Positions 18,845 through 26,565 of a DNA stretch of 29,360 nt are shown here, in pieces (the stretch's first letter is position 1; each line of letters begins with the position of its first letter). The notes under the pieces were generated by a model, which saw only the letters and a list, made by a program, of their open reading frames with translations, was not told the DNA's origin and did no database searches. Source of the stretch: Deltaproteobacteria bacterium. GTDB lineage: Bacteria > Bdellovibrionota_C > UBA2361 > SZUA-149 > JAITKM01. The position numbers were made by a program, and so were the translations under genes. The DNA is taken from the NCBI GenBank assembly GCA_031278395.1, contig JAITKM010000033.1, positions 1-29,360 on the forward strand. Direction: 5' to 3'.

Positions 18845-19390
18845 CTACAATAAGTTACAATGTGCAATTATCTCGGCACAAATCTGTTCGGGAGTTTTGT
18901 TCGTAGAATCAATGATAAGGTCGAAATTTTTTAAATCCTCTATATTTACGCCATAAAGTTCTAACCATCTCGTAACCTCTAAAGCCCGCCGTTTAGCCAA
19001 AGCGGCAGTAGCTTCGGCTAATGTTTGATAGTGTTGTTCTTGTGTACGGCATTTATCCTCAAAGATGCGTCTGCCAGCGACATTAATATCAACATCTAAT
19101 TTAATTTTTAAAGATGTAGGAACAAAAAAAAACGCCAGTCGCGAATCAATTACATAAGATATGTTTTGCTGGGCAAGCTGTGCAAAAGAACTATCTATTT
19201 CTTGATCAATACTTAAATCTTGAAAAGATAATTGATTTAATTCAATTACAGTTATCCCCTTCTTTTCTGCAAGGTTACGAAACGCCATGCCGGTAGAATA
19301 ATATTCATAACCTAGTTTTTCTGCGAGCATTTTTGAAACCGTTGATTTTCCACTGCCCAACATACCAGATATTGTAATAATCTGTGCCAT
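18845..19390 (-). CDS. Cytidylate kinase, archaeal-type short form
   Basis: This 181-residue P-loop kinase would phosphorylate CMP/dCMP. It begins IITISGMLGSGKSTVSKMLAEKLG with Walker A GMLGSGKS, followed by YYSTGMAFRNLAEKKG, the acidic IDQEIDSSF segment, YVIDSRLAFFF, the lid-like RRALEVTRWLELYGVNIEDL and FDLIIDST. This order matches the short archaeal-type cytidylate kinase family rather than the 225-residue bacterial Cmk. A general (d)NMP kinase of the AAA family remains possible. Whether a bacterial-type cmk also exists elsewhere cannot be known. A candidate promoter (TTGTTA, 17 bases, TATAAG; complement of 19432-19460) lies upstream. It is transcribed towards lysC. Confidence 0.75.
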   Translation of the reverse strand: MAQIITISGMLGSGKSTVSKMLAEKLGYEYYSTGMAFRNLAEKKGITVIELNQLSFQDLSIDQEIDSSFAQLAQQNISYVIDSRLAFFFVPTSLKIKLDVDINVAGRRIFEDKCRTQEQHYQTLAEATAALAKRRALEVTRWLELYGVNIEDLKNFDLIIDSTNKTPEQICAEIIAHCNLL

Positions 19391-19431
19391 ACGTAATTTA
19401 TCTAACTGTTTATAATCTATGAAACTGCACG

Positions 19432-19460
19432 CTTATAATTAATAAGCTCCGGAATAACAA
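19432..19460 (-). promoter_or_regulatory. Candidate promoter of cmk
   Basis: On the minus strand TTGTTA (19460-19455) and TATAAG (19437-19432) are 17 bases apart. The -10 matches five of six consensus positions and the -35 four of six. It would give a leader of about 35 bases before the ATG at 19390. Confidence 0.3.
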
Positions 19461-19571
19461 GTTATTTATATATTTTATAGTAAATCTTTTATTGATTCAT
19501 TCGATAAGGCTAGCGCCAAAAATTTTTTCTGAGGCAATTTTTATTAATTTTAAATTTTTCGGAGGATATCT

Positions 19572-19991
19572 ATGAAATCAATAATTAAACAATTATTCAA
19601 TGTTACTGTCATTACCCTGTTGCTTGTATTATCAAGCTTTAACTGTTTTGCTGCCAGTGAAAAAAGTATCGTTGCTAAAGTTGCAGAACTTGGCGGACTG
19701 GATAACGAAACAGCTGCACAACAGTTTAGCTTAGTCTTTAACGCCATTAAAGAAGAGCTAAAAGCTGGAAATGAGGTAGTTATTAAAAAATTTGGCAAAT
19801 TTGAAGTTCAACAAAGATCAGAACGTAACGGCAGAAATCCCAAAACTGGAGCTGCTATTAAAATCCCCGCTAAAAGATACGTGCATTTTAAATCATATGA
19901 TAGCCTAAAAGATGAAATGAACCCTGGTGTTGGAAAAGCACAATTAATTGAAGAAACATCAGAACAAGTTGCTGGGACAACTGAAAACTAA
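19572..19991 (+). CDS. HU/IHF-family DNA-binding protein with an N-terminal signal peptide
   Basis: HU-family proteins bend and wrap DNA as dimers. This 139-residue protein has an apparent Sec signal peptide at residues 1-27: basic MKSIIKQ, hydrophobic VTVITLLLVLSSF, and a likely cleavage after CFA before ASEK. A complete HU fold follows (KSIVAKVAELGGL, GNEVVIKKFGKFEV) with the DNA-binding arm GRNPKTGAAIKIPAKRYVHFK, plus an acidic/polar C-terminal tail of about 25 residues. The ATG is fixed by a strong ribosome binding site (CGGAGG, six bases away), so the signal peptide is not a start-choice artefact. It would place a DNA-binding protein outside the cytoplasm. It converges on a second HU gene, and the two share a terminator. 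Confidence 0.85.
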   Translation: MKSIIKQLFNVTVITLLLVLSSFNCFAASEKSIVAKVAELGGLDNETAAQQFSLVFNAIKEELKAGNEVVIKKFGKFEVQQRSERNGRNPKTGAAIKIPAKRYVHFKSYDSLKDEMNPGVGKAQLIEETSEQVAGTTEN

Positions 19992-20032
19992 AAAAAAATG
20001 CGAAAGACTTTTTAAAGCCTTTCGCGTTTTTT
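19990..20032. terminator. Bidirectional terminator between the two HU genes
   Basis: GCGAAAG (20000-20006) pairs with CTTTCGC (20019-20025), with an inner CTTT/AAAG. It is flanked by nine A's on the left (19990-19998) and six T's on the right (20027-20032), so it can terminate both the plus-strand gene at 19991 and the minus-strand gene ending at 20036. Confidence 0.88.
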
Positions 20033-20035
20033 ATT

Positions 20036-20530
20036 TTAAAGAACTGCGTCTTTTAGAGCCTTTAATGGTGTAAATCTAACCTTTTTTCGAGCTGGGATTT
20101 TTATTTCAGCTCCAGTCATAGGATTACGACCTATTCTAGATTTTGAAGTTTTGACTTGTAATTTTCCAAGTCCTGGTAAAACTAGTTTATAACCTTTCTT
20201 TAAACTAGTTTGGACTAAACCAGCAAAACCTTCGTAGAATTTTCTAGCTTCTGACTTTGTTGTAAATCCACAAGAGCCAAGAATACATTCAAATAATTCG
20301 CCTTGTGTAAATTGTTTAGTTGTCCCATTCTTAGGAGTTATTACAACTGGTCGAGCTGGTGGAGTTGGTACAGCTTTCTTAACTACTTTTACAATTGCCT
20401 CTTTTTTAGCTACTACTTTTTTAACTGGAGCTTTTTTTACAACAGCTTTCTTAACTACTTTTTTGGCTGGAACTTTTTTTGCAACAGCTTTTTTTGCGAT
20501 CGCTTTTTTTACATTTTTTTTGATTGCCAC
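20036..20530 (-). CDS. HU-family protein with an N-terminal histone-H1-like Lys/Ala tail
   Basis: The 164-residue protein has two parts. Residues 1 to about 60 are a low-complexity tail of repeated KKA/VAKK/PAKK units like histone H1 or chlamydial Hc2. Residues about 70-164 form an HU domain ending in GRNPMTGAEIKIPARKKVRF, the DNA-binding arm. The domain carries FTQGELFECILGSCGFTTKSEA in place of the canonical first helices, so it is a divergent HU. It starts with GTG at 20530, with GAGGTG six bases upstream. It is probably a nucleoid protein that compacts DNA through the basic tail. Deinococcal HU and the mycobacterial HU homologue Hlp also carry basic tails, N-terminal and C-terminal respectively. 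Confidence 0.9.
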   Translation of the reverse strand: MAIKKNVKKAIAKKAVAKKVPAKKVVKKAVVKKAPVKKVVAKKEAIVKVVKKAVPTPPARPVVITPKNGTTKQFTQGELFECILGSCGFTTKSEARKFYEGFAGLVQTSLKKGYKLVLPGLGKLQVKTSKSRIGRNPMTGAEIKIPARKKVRFTPLKALKDAVL

Positions 20531-20846
20531 AATTCACCTCTTCTATAATTAGTAATATTTTTATTATTCAATCTAACAGACTTCACTAACACAACAATGT
20601 GATGTCGTTATAGCTCGCCCTTTAATATACTTTTTTTAATTGTGTCTATAGTATTTTTTAATGTTGGGCTTTTTGCTACTCTCCGTAATAAAATAGATAA
20701 AAATCAATAAAATTAACTAGATAGAATTACAAAAAAACAATTGAAAAAAGCTCAATCTATCTATACTATACCGCCGCTCGTAGCCACGGTGGTGCGAGTT
20801 TAGTAATAATAAATAACATATAAATTAATAAAATAAAGGATCTATT
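20531..20846. other. Intergenic region between HU and dsbA-like genes
   Basis: This 316-base AT-rich region separates divergent genes. It holds a candidate promoter for the plus-strand gene (20741-20769) and a GC-richer patch with a possible stem (ACCGCC 20770-20775 with GGTGGT 20788-20793, one G-T pair) between that promoter and the start codon. I see no gene or RNA gene in it. Confidence 0.5.
20741..20769 (+). promoter_or_regulatory. Candidate promoter of the dsbA-like gene
   Basis: TTGAAA (20741-20746) is followed after 15 bases by TATACT (20762-20767) or after 17 bases by TACTAT (20764-20769). The transcript would have a leader of about 70 bases that includes the GC-rich stem at 20770-20793. 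Confidence 0.4.
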
Positions 20847-21599
20847 ATGTTTAATCAAAAAACAAAAGTTTTAGTGTTTTCATCTTTTTTATGTTCTTCA
20901 ATGTTTGCAGCAAATCTTAGTAATGCACAAACTCCAGAATTTACTAAACAAATGGAAGCTTATTTAAATAGCGATGCTGGTATTGAAAAAATTATGACTG
21001 CTATGAGTAAGTATGCACAAAAAAAGCAACAACAAGATGAAGAAGAGAAAAATAAAGATGCTATAGCAAATTACAAAAAATATTTTTCTATCGGAAACTC
21101 GCCAGTGAAAGGCAATAAAAATGCAAAAGTTACTGTTGTCGAAGTTTCTGACTTTGAGTGTCCTTACTGCTCAAGAGGTAAAGCTGTAATTGATGAAGTC
21201 TTAAAAGCTTATCCAAAGGAGGTCAAGGTTGTCTTTAAAAACTTACCTCTTAGTTTCCATCAGAATGCAAAACCAGCTGCTTTAGCTGCTCTAGCTGCCG
21301 GCGAGCAAAAGAAATTCTGGGAAATGCACAATTTAATTTTTGATAATCAAAGAGAGCTTTCCAGAGAAAAATATCTCGAATTTGCTAAGCAATTAAAATT
21401 GGATTTAAAAAAGTTTGAAAAAGATATGGATGGTGAAAAGCTTGCCAAACAGCTTGATAATGACATTGAAATGGCTGGCAAACTTGGAGTTCAAGGAACA
21501 CCTGGTTTCTTTATCAATGGCACTCCTATCCGAGGAGCATTACCTTTTGAAGCATTCAAAAGTATTATTGATAAAGAATTAGCCAAAGGAAAAAAATAA
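20847..21599 (+). CDS. Exported DsbA-like thiol:disulfide oxidoreductase
   Basis: It probably forms or isomerises disulfide bonds in the periplasm. The 250-residue product has a signal peptide (about 1-27, ending SNA before QTPEF), a charged helical stretch of about 50 residues that could mediate dimer formation, then a DsbA-type thioredoxin fold with the active site FECPYCSRG (Cys105-Cys108), the inserted helical domain (HQNAKPAALAALAAGEQ and KFWEMHNLIFDNQ), and the cis-proline loop VQGTPGFFINGTPI. This architecture matches the DsbA/DsbG-like Thioredoxin_4 group. AAGGA precedes the ATG by seven bases. No DsbB is in view, so what reoxidises it is unknown. Confidence 0.88.
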   Translation: MFNQKTKVLVFSSFLCSSMFAANLSNAQTPEFTKQMEAYLNSDAGIEKIMTAMSKYAQKKQQQDEEEKNKDAIANYKKYFSIGNSPVKGNKNAKVTVVEVSDFECPYCSRGKAVIDEVLKAYPKEVKVVFKNLPLSFHQNAKPAALAALAAGEQKKFWEMHNLIFDNQRELSREKYLEFAKQLKLDLKKFEKDMDGEKLAKQLDNDIEMAGKLGVQGTPGFFINGTPIRGALPFEAFKSIIDKELAKGKK

Positions 21600-21613
21600 G
21601 TAGTTCTCCAGAA

Positions 21614-21666
21614 AATGGAAAATTGAAAGTAAAAAATTCTTTTCTTTTATTATTCAATTTTCCATT
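21614..21666. other. 14-bp inverted repeat after the dsbA-like gene
   Basis: AATGGAAAATTGAA (21614-21627) and TTCAATTTTCCATT (21653-21666) are exact complements around a 25-base loop. It lies between the dsbA-like stop and the prenyl synthase start. A T-rich stretch inside the loop rather than after the stem makes a classical terminator doubtful. Confidence 0.5.
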
Positions 21667-21687
21667 ATTATCTTAAGATACGTTTTC

Positions 21688-22695
21688 ATGATTACCGCAC
21701 AACAACCCGACAGTTTAAAATCAGATATTATTTCTGAAATATATGATTATGCTCTGCCGATAGTCGATAACAAAATTATTTCATGTTTTGCTTCTAGTTC
21801 TCCTACTATTTTTGAAATAACTAATTATCTCTTTAAGATTGGAGGAAAGAGGTTTCGTCCTTTATTGATTCTGCTCTCGGCTCGTTTATTTGGTATGCAA
21901 ACGCCTTCAGACAAAATCATAATTGCTTGCGCTTCAATTGAATTAATTCATATGGCAACATTGTTGCATGATGATATTATTGATAAATCTGCTACACGTC
22001 GTGGTCATGAGTCAGCTTATAAAAAATTTGGGTTACCAGCTTCGTTATTAGCTGGAGATTTTTTATTAGTTCGAGCTTTTGGTTTAAGTTGTTATACTTT
22101 AGATGAAAAGCTGATCAAATATACAGAAAAAGCCTGTCTTTCCTTAACTGAAGGAGAAGAGTTAGAAGGCACGATTACTGGGGATAAGTGGAAGAGTTAC
22201 GAGGAGTATTTAGATATTATTCAAAAAAAGACTGCCTCTTTATTTTCTTTAGCTTGTGCAACTGGGGCATATTTTGCTGGGGCTACGGAAGAACAGACAA
22301 AAATTTTAGAACAATTTGGGCAGCTTTTGGGGACAGCTTTTCAAATTATTGATGATATTTTGGATATTTTGGCTGATGAAAAAGATTTTGGTAAACCGTT
22401 AGGGACAGATTTAAAACAAAGAACGCCGTCGATTGTTAATATTTTATGGCTTGAGAGTGGCGATTTGCGGGCTAAAGAATTTTTTAATTGTGAGCAACCG
22501 CAGACTATGCAGATGATTGAAGAGACGATTTTATATTTAAGAAATTCTAATATTGTAATTAGAGCTAAAGAGATTGCTAATCAGTTTGCTGAGCTAGCTA
22601 AAACAGAGTTAGACAAACTTGATGAGGGTATTGACTTTGAGGTAAAACAAGAGTTTTTGAGACTGCTCGATAAAACGTTAAATCGCTGTGCGTAA
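21688..22695 (+). CDS. Long-chain polyprenyl diphosphate synthase (octaprenyl type)
   Basis: It adds isopentenyl diphosphate units to make the long prenyl chain used for ubiquinone or menaquinone. The 335-residue product has GGKRFRPLLILLSARLF, the first aspartate-rich motif LLHDDIID (Asp95, Asp96, Asp99) followed by KSATRRG, and the second motif QIIDDILD with GKPLGTDLKQRTPSI. The residues before the first motif (ELIHMATLLHDD) follow the IspB pattern, with a small Ala rather than an aromatic residue near the chain-length position, so a long product such as C40 is likely; the exact length cannot be read from sequence. It is complete. No ribosome binding site is visible. Confidence 0.88.
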   Translation: MITAQQPDSLKSDIISEIYDYALPIVDNKIISCFASSSPTIFEITNYLFKIGGKRFRPLLILLSARLFGMQTPSDKIIIACASIELIHMATLLHDDIIDKSATRRGHESAYKKFGLPASLLAGDFLLVRAFGLSCYTLDEKLIKYTEKACLSLTEGEELEGTITGDKWKSYEEYLDIIQKKTASLFSLACATGAYFAGATEEQTKILEQFGQLLGTAFQIIDDILDILADEKDFGKPLGTDLKQRTPSIVNILWLESGDLRAKEFFNCEQPQTMQMIEETILYLRNSNIVIRAKEIANQFAELAKTELDKLDEGIDFEVKQEFLRLLDKTLNRCA

Positions 22696-22717
22696 ATCCC
22701 CCACCTTTTAAGGAAAA

Positions 22718-22753
22718 TGTCGGCGCGCTGCTTGGCTTGGGGGCCAGCCGACA
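22718..22753 (-). terminator. Hairpin between convergent prenyl synthase and tolA genes
   Basis: TGTCGGC (22718-22724) pairs with GCCGACA (22747-22753), with an inner TGGC/GCCA pairing. Read on the minus strand, towards the end of tolA transcription, it is followed by TTTTCCTT. This is a plausible but imperfect terminator. Confidence 0.4.
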
Positions 22754-22782
22754 GAGAAAGTTAGCCTGCGCTACGTGGAGGC

Positions 22783-23901
22783 TTACTCCTTGGAATCAAA
22801 AGTCATTCTTACAGATTTAAATTGCTCATACAAATTTTCTGGAGCAGGAGGAACTGGCGAGGCTTTTTGAATTGCTCTTAAAACCGATTCATCAAAAGGC
22901 ACACTCCCAGATGAAACTGCAATGGTTGCGCTTTGAACTTTTCCGTCCTGATCAATATTCACCAAGACTTGAGCTATCAACCTATCCGCACCTGCAATCC
23001 AATGCCAGCCGTTTTTAATATGTCGCTCTAACGCATTACGATATGCAATAAATTCAACACTAGCTAACGTGCCTCCACCCATACCCTTTCCACCCAACTT
23101 AGCCGCGCCAAATCCTTCACCACCTGCATTGGCAGATTCGCCAAGATAATTACTCTTGACTCCTTTAGTTCCAGCTGTCTCTGTTGTGTTACCTGTTCCG
23201 GTCCCTGTTGCCGCCCGATTCTTTGCCTGCTCAATAGCTTTTTTTAATTCTTTCTCTCTTTCAAGCTTTGCTTTTTTCTCGGCCTCGGCTTTGGCTTTCT
23301 TCTCTTTTTCCGCCTTCTCTTTAGCTTCCTTTTCGGCTTTTTTCTTCTCTTCTTCAGCTTTCTTTTTAGCTTCAATTTCTGCCTTTTTCTTCTTTTCTAA
23401 TTCCTCTTTTTTCTTTCTCTCTTCAGCTAATTTCTTCTCGCGTTCCAGTTTTTCAAGCGCTTCTTTTTCTGCTTTCTTTTTTTTCTCCGCCTGTTTCTTT
23501 AATTCTTCCTCAAGCCTTTTCTTCTCCGCCTCTTCTTTTTTTCTTCTTTCCTCCTCTTCATCTCGTTCAATAACCGTGGGTCCCTCGATTTTTTGTTCAC
23601 TCTCTGGCTCTTCAATTTTAGGCAATTCTTCAACTTTTTCCGGAGCAGGACCCGATTGATCAATGTTATGCAGTGGCGCAAGCGGCGCTGGCTCAACTTT
23701 TTCAACTTGCGGAACTTGCGAAATACCGCCTAGCTTTTCTCCGCCTTCCAAAGTAACGCTAAATACTTCCGGGTGAATAATTTCTAATGGCGGCACATTT
23801 TTAAAATGCAATAGGCTACTCACAGCTACTACAATATGCAAAATCAATGAAGTTAAAATACCCCAAAAATAAGATCGTTCTTTTTGTTTTTGTTCAACCA
23901 T
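22783..23901 (-). CDS. tolA: TolA (TonB-family) envelope-spanning protein
   Basis: TolA links the inner-membrane TolQR motor to the outer membrane. The 372-residue protein has one N-terminal membrane helix (about 11-32), a Pro/Glu linker, a long Lys/Glu/Ala-rich helical stretch of about 120 residues that spans the periplasm, a Gly-rich hinge, and a C-terminal TonB/TolA domain (FIAYRNALERHIKNGW, VLVNIDQDGKVQSATIAVSSG, FDESVLRAIQKASPVPPAP). Position after TolQ- and TolR-type genes and the SSG-FD-AI-A-PVP pattern favour TolA, although TonB cannot be excluded. The gap from tolR is 91 bases. Confidence 0.85.
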   Translation of the reverse strand: MVEQKQKERSYFWGILTSLILHIVVAVSSLLHFKNVPPLEIIHPEVFSVTLEGGEKLGGISQVPQVEKVEPAPLAPLHNIDQSGPAPEKVEELPKIEEPESEQKIEGPTVIERDEEEERRKKEEAEKKRLEEELKKQAEKKKKAEKEALEKLEREKKLAEERKKKEELEKKKKAEIEAKKKAEEEKKKAEKEAKEKAEKEKKAKAEAEKKAKLEREKELKKAIEQAKNRAATGTGTGNTTETAGTKGVKSNYLGESANAGGEGFGAAKLGGKGMGGGTLASVEFIAYRNALERHIKNGWHWIAGADRLIAQVLVNIDQDGKVQSATIAVSSGSVPFDESVLRAIQKASPVPPAPENLYEQFKSVRMTFDSKE

Positions 23902-23992
23902 TTTTAAATTATAGGAAAACTTCTTCTTTTGTAACTATTCAGCTGCAACCCGCATCCATGAATACCTCCCTGACTTCATTGTAGGGTCGCCC

Positions 23993-24466
23993 TTACGAGG
24001 GGTTACGTTTTTTGTTTTTATTCAAATTAGCTTCCTCTCCAGGAGTTAAACTTGGATCAGTAATCAACCCTACTTTATAGATTCCAGCCCGACGAATACG
24101 CGCCATTACTGCCATGACAATCCCGTAAGTTACATCTTGGTCGGCTTTAATAAAAACACTTTTATCTTCACGCTTTTCTAAAATTGCTGCTAAACGTTTA
24201 CCCACAGATTCAATTTCAACCTCGTTTTCAGCTCCAATATAAACCTTGCCCTTCTTATTAATGGACACAGTAAGTTGTTCTCCTGTATCAGCGTTGCCTT
24301 TAATTGGAGCAATAGTCTCTTTAGGTAAATTTAATTCTATACCTTGATTTAACATTGGGGCGCTGACCATAAAGATAATCAACAACACCAACATTACATC
24401 AACTAATGGCGTAACATTAATTTGCGAAATTGCTCCACTCTCGTTACTTAAATCATCAAAAGCCAT
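23993..24466 (-). CDS. tolR: TolR/ExbD-family motor protein
   Basis: TolR forms the proton-driven motor with TolQ. The 157-residue product has a short cytoplasmic start, one membrane helix with the conserved proton-carrying Asp in INVTPLVDVMLVLLIIFMV (Asp23), and a periplasmic domain (KVYIGAENEVE, VFIKADQDVTYGIVMAVM) typical of the family. The C-terminal tail is Asn/Lys-rich. GGAG lies six bases before the ATG, and the gap from tolQ is 14 bases. The context supports Tol over Exb. Confidence 0.92.
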   Translation of the reverse strand: MAFDDLSNESGAISQINVTPLVDVMLVLLIIFMVSAPMLNQGIELNLPKETIAPIKGNADTGEQLTVSINKKGKVYIGAENEVEIESVGKRLAAILEKREDKSVFIKADQDVTYGIVMAVMARIRRAGIYKVGLITDPSLTPGEEANLNKNKKRNPS

Positions 24467-24480
24467 ATTATGCTCCCCAA

Positions 24481-25266
24481 TTATAAAAAGTGTCGTTTAG
24501 CTATATTCAAAAACTCAGCTGAAAATTTGTCCATTTCACGCGACAAATAACGGACTTGCTGCATAAAATAATTATAAGCCATTGCTGCTGGAATTGCTGC
24601 TGCCAAGCCAACTGCCGTAGCAATCAAGGCCTCAGAAATTCCAGGCGCTACAGCTTGAATTGAGGTACTAGAGGCTTGGCTCAACCCCATGAAAGCTCGC
24701 ATAATCCCCCACACTGTTCCGAACAGCCCGACAAACGGTGCGGCTGACGCTGTCGTTGCCAGAAAGGTGGTGCCTTTTTCAATACGCGTCAACTCTTCGG
24801 CTTTGGCACGCTTTAAGGCGCGCTCAATATTTTCTATATCACCAAATTCACTTGAGTGAAGTTCTTGGCGATCATCGCGGCTAGTCAAAATCTCTTGCAA
24901 CTCTTTATGTCCCGAAGCATAAACATTCGCTACTGGACTAGATTTAAGGTTTGCCGTTGCAGCAAAAATTTGCGCAAAATTTCTACTACTCCAAAAAATA
25001 GCTGAGAATTTATCGCTATCTGCTTTGGCTTTATGCAATTCTCTATATTTTGAAAGAATAATTCCCCAAGTCCAAATAGACATAAAAATTAATAACCAAA
25101 GTACAACCGGCACAATCAGAGAATTACTATTTAACTTTAATGAACCCCAAAATAAGTCGCTAACTGTATTGTGGTGCGCCAACGTGGCTGGCATAAACCC
25201 ACTGGTTTGAATTCCAGATAAATTTCCTTCTTCAATTGGCAGAGATAATAATGGCAAATAAAACAT
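24481..25266 (-). CDS. tolQ: TolQ/ExbB-family motor protein
   Basis: TolQ is the multi-helix stator around TolR. The 261-residue product has an N-terminal stretch of about 45 residues, a first membrane helix (about 50-71), a cytoplasmic domain, and two further helices in the conserved segments LATTASAAPFVGLFGTVWGIM and GISEALIATAVGLAAAIPA. GAGGA before the ATG at 25266 fixes this start, so the N-terminal region is somewhat longer than in classical TolQ (about 230 residues). It is the first gene of the tolQ-tolR-tolA unit, with a promoter-like sequence directly upstream. Confidence 0.93.
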   Translation of the reverse strand: MFYLPLLSLPIEEGNLSGIQTSGFMPATLAHHNTVSDLFWGSLKLNSNSLIVPVVLWLLIFMSIWTWGIILSKYRELHKAKADSDKFSAIFWSSRNFAQIFAATANLKSSPVANVYASGHKELQEILTSRDDRQELHSSEFGDIENIERALKRAKAEELTRIEKGTTFLATTASAAPFVGLFGTVWGIMRAFMGLSQASSTSIQAVAPGISEALIATAVGLAAAIPAAMAYNYFMQQVRYLSREMDKFSAEFLNIAKRHFL

Positions 25267-25293
25267 AATTTTCCTCTATAAAATGTAAGAATA

Positions 25294-25321
25294 AATATAT
25301 TAGTGATAACATAGTCGTAAA
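25294..25321 (-). promoter_or_regulatory. Candidate promoter of tolQRA
   Basis: On the minus strand TTTACG (25321-25316) and TATATT (25299-25294) are 16 bases apart, giving a leader of about 20 bases that just contains the tolQ ribosome binding site. Confidence 0.4.
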
Positions 25322-25544
25322 AAGCGGTTTGCTTATAAAACAAAACTTAACAAATGAAAAGAGTTAGATAATTTTTATATTTATTATTTTCTGTCATGAG
25401 TTTATCTCACAGTCTGATACTTAGAAAAATTATAAGTAATAACTTCAAAAGTTTCGCTTTGAATAACAAAATAAATATGCTATCTGCTCGTCAAATTTTT
25501 TATTAACCATCTAACTTTTATAAATTAAAGGAAACAAATTAGTT

Positions 25545-26549
25545 ATGACTATCAAATATGCAATTAATGGATTTGGAAGGATTGGAAGAAATATTGTTCG
25601 AGCCGGCTTAGGTAAAGTTGACGCTGAGTTAGTAGCAATCAATGATTTAACAGACGCCAAGACTTTAGCCCATCTTTTAAAATATGATTCGGTTCACGGT
25701 AAATTTAATGGTGAGGTTAGCCACGAAGAAGGATACCTCATTATTAACGGTAAAAAAGTTAAAGCTCTGGCTGAGAAAGATCCAACTAAACTGCCTTGGA
25801 AAGAACTAGGTGTTGAGATTGTTATTGAAAGCACTGGTTTATTCACAAAAAAGGAAAAAGCTATTGTGCATCTTCAAAATGGAGCAAAAAAAGTTATTAT
25901 CTCAGCTCCAGCTGATGATGCGGATGCGACTATTGTTTATGGCGTCAATCACAAGATTTATGATCCACAAAAACACGACGTTATTTCAAATGGTTCCTGC
26001 ACAACTAACTGCCTTGCTCCAGTAGCTAAGGTGATTCTAGAAAATTTTGGGATTGTCAAAGGTATGATGACCACTGTTCATTCCTATACTAATGACCAAA
26101 AAATTTTGGATCTGCCACATAAAGACTTACGCCGAGCTAGAGCTGCCGCACAGTCTATGATTCCAACTAGCACTGGCGCTGCTAAAGCTATGGCGTTAGT
26201 TATTCCTGAGTTAAAGGGAAAATTAGACGGCTTGTCTGTTAGAGTTCCAACTCCTAATGTTTCATTAGTTGACTTTGTATGTGGCGTTGAAAAAGAAACT
26301 AGCGTTGAGGAAATTAATGCAGCTTTAACTAAAGCTGCTAACGGAGAATTAAAAGGGATTTTGTCTGTCAACAACGAGCCATTAGTCAGCACTGACTATA
26401 ACGGCAACCCACATTCTTCAAGTGTTGATTTGCTTTCAACTATGTGTATCGGCGGTAAAATGGTCAAAGTCCTTTCGTGGTATGACAATGAAATGGGCTT
26501 CTCGAATCGTATGAATGATGTGTTAATGCTGCTCGCAAAAACATTGTAA
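25545..26549 (+). CDS. gapA: Glyceraldehyde-3-phosphate dehydrogenase
   Basis: This enzyme oxidises glyceraldehyde-3-phosphate to 1,3-bisphosphoglycerate in glycolysis. The 334-residue protein has the Rossmann motif NGFGRIGRN, the catalytic Cys152 in SNGSCTTNC, a later His in TVHSYTNDQ, and the C-terminal [12 protein letters not shown]. All residues expected for activity are present. It begins after a 278-base divergent spacer from tolQ that shows no clear promoter by eye, and it is followed after 16 bases by tpiA. Phosphoglycerate kinase, which often sits between them, is missing. Confidence 0.97.
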   Translation: MTIKYAINGFGRIGRNIVRAGLGKVDAELVAINDLTDAKTLAHLLKYDSVHGKFNGEVSHEEGYLIINGKKVKALAEKDPTKLPWKELGVEIVIESTGLFTKKEKAIVHLQNGAKKVIISAPADDADATIVYGVNHKIYDPQKHDVISNGSCTTNCLAPVAKVILENFGIVKGMMTTVHSYTNDQKILDLPHKDLRRARAAAQSMIPTSTGAAKAMALVIPELKGKLDGLSVRVPTPNVSLVDFVCGVEKETSVEEINAALTKAANGELKGILSVNNEPLVSTDYNGNPHSSSVDLLSTMCIGGKMVKVLSWYDNEMGFSNRMNDVLMLLAKTL

Positions 26550-26565
26550 TTATAATGGAGTTAAT

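Noticed and set aside
6116-20798. GC-richer patches with GTAGCC or GGTGGT in several spacers (near 6121, 12444, 20780) as a repeat family
   Set aside because: Shared strings are only six to eight bases and the arrangements differ, so no common element can be supported.
18838-22774. GCCTGCGCTAC at 18838-18848 and 22764-22774 as a dispersed repeat
   Set aside because: A shared 11-mer is expected by chance in a window of this size, and the flanks do not match.
23156-23659. Ser/Phe/Ala-rich plus-strand open frame of 167 codons
   Set aside because: It is the antisense shadow of the Lys/Glu/Ala-rich middle of tolA; its composition is an artefact of that repeat.
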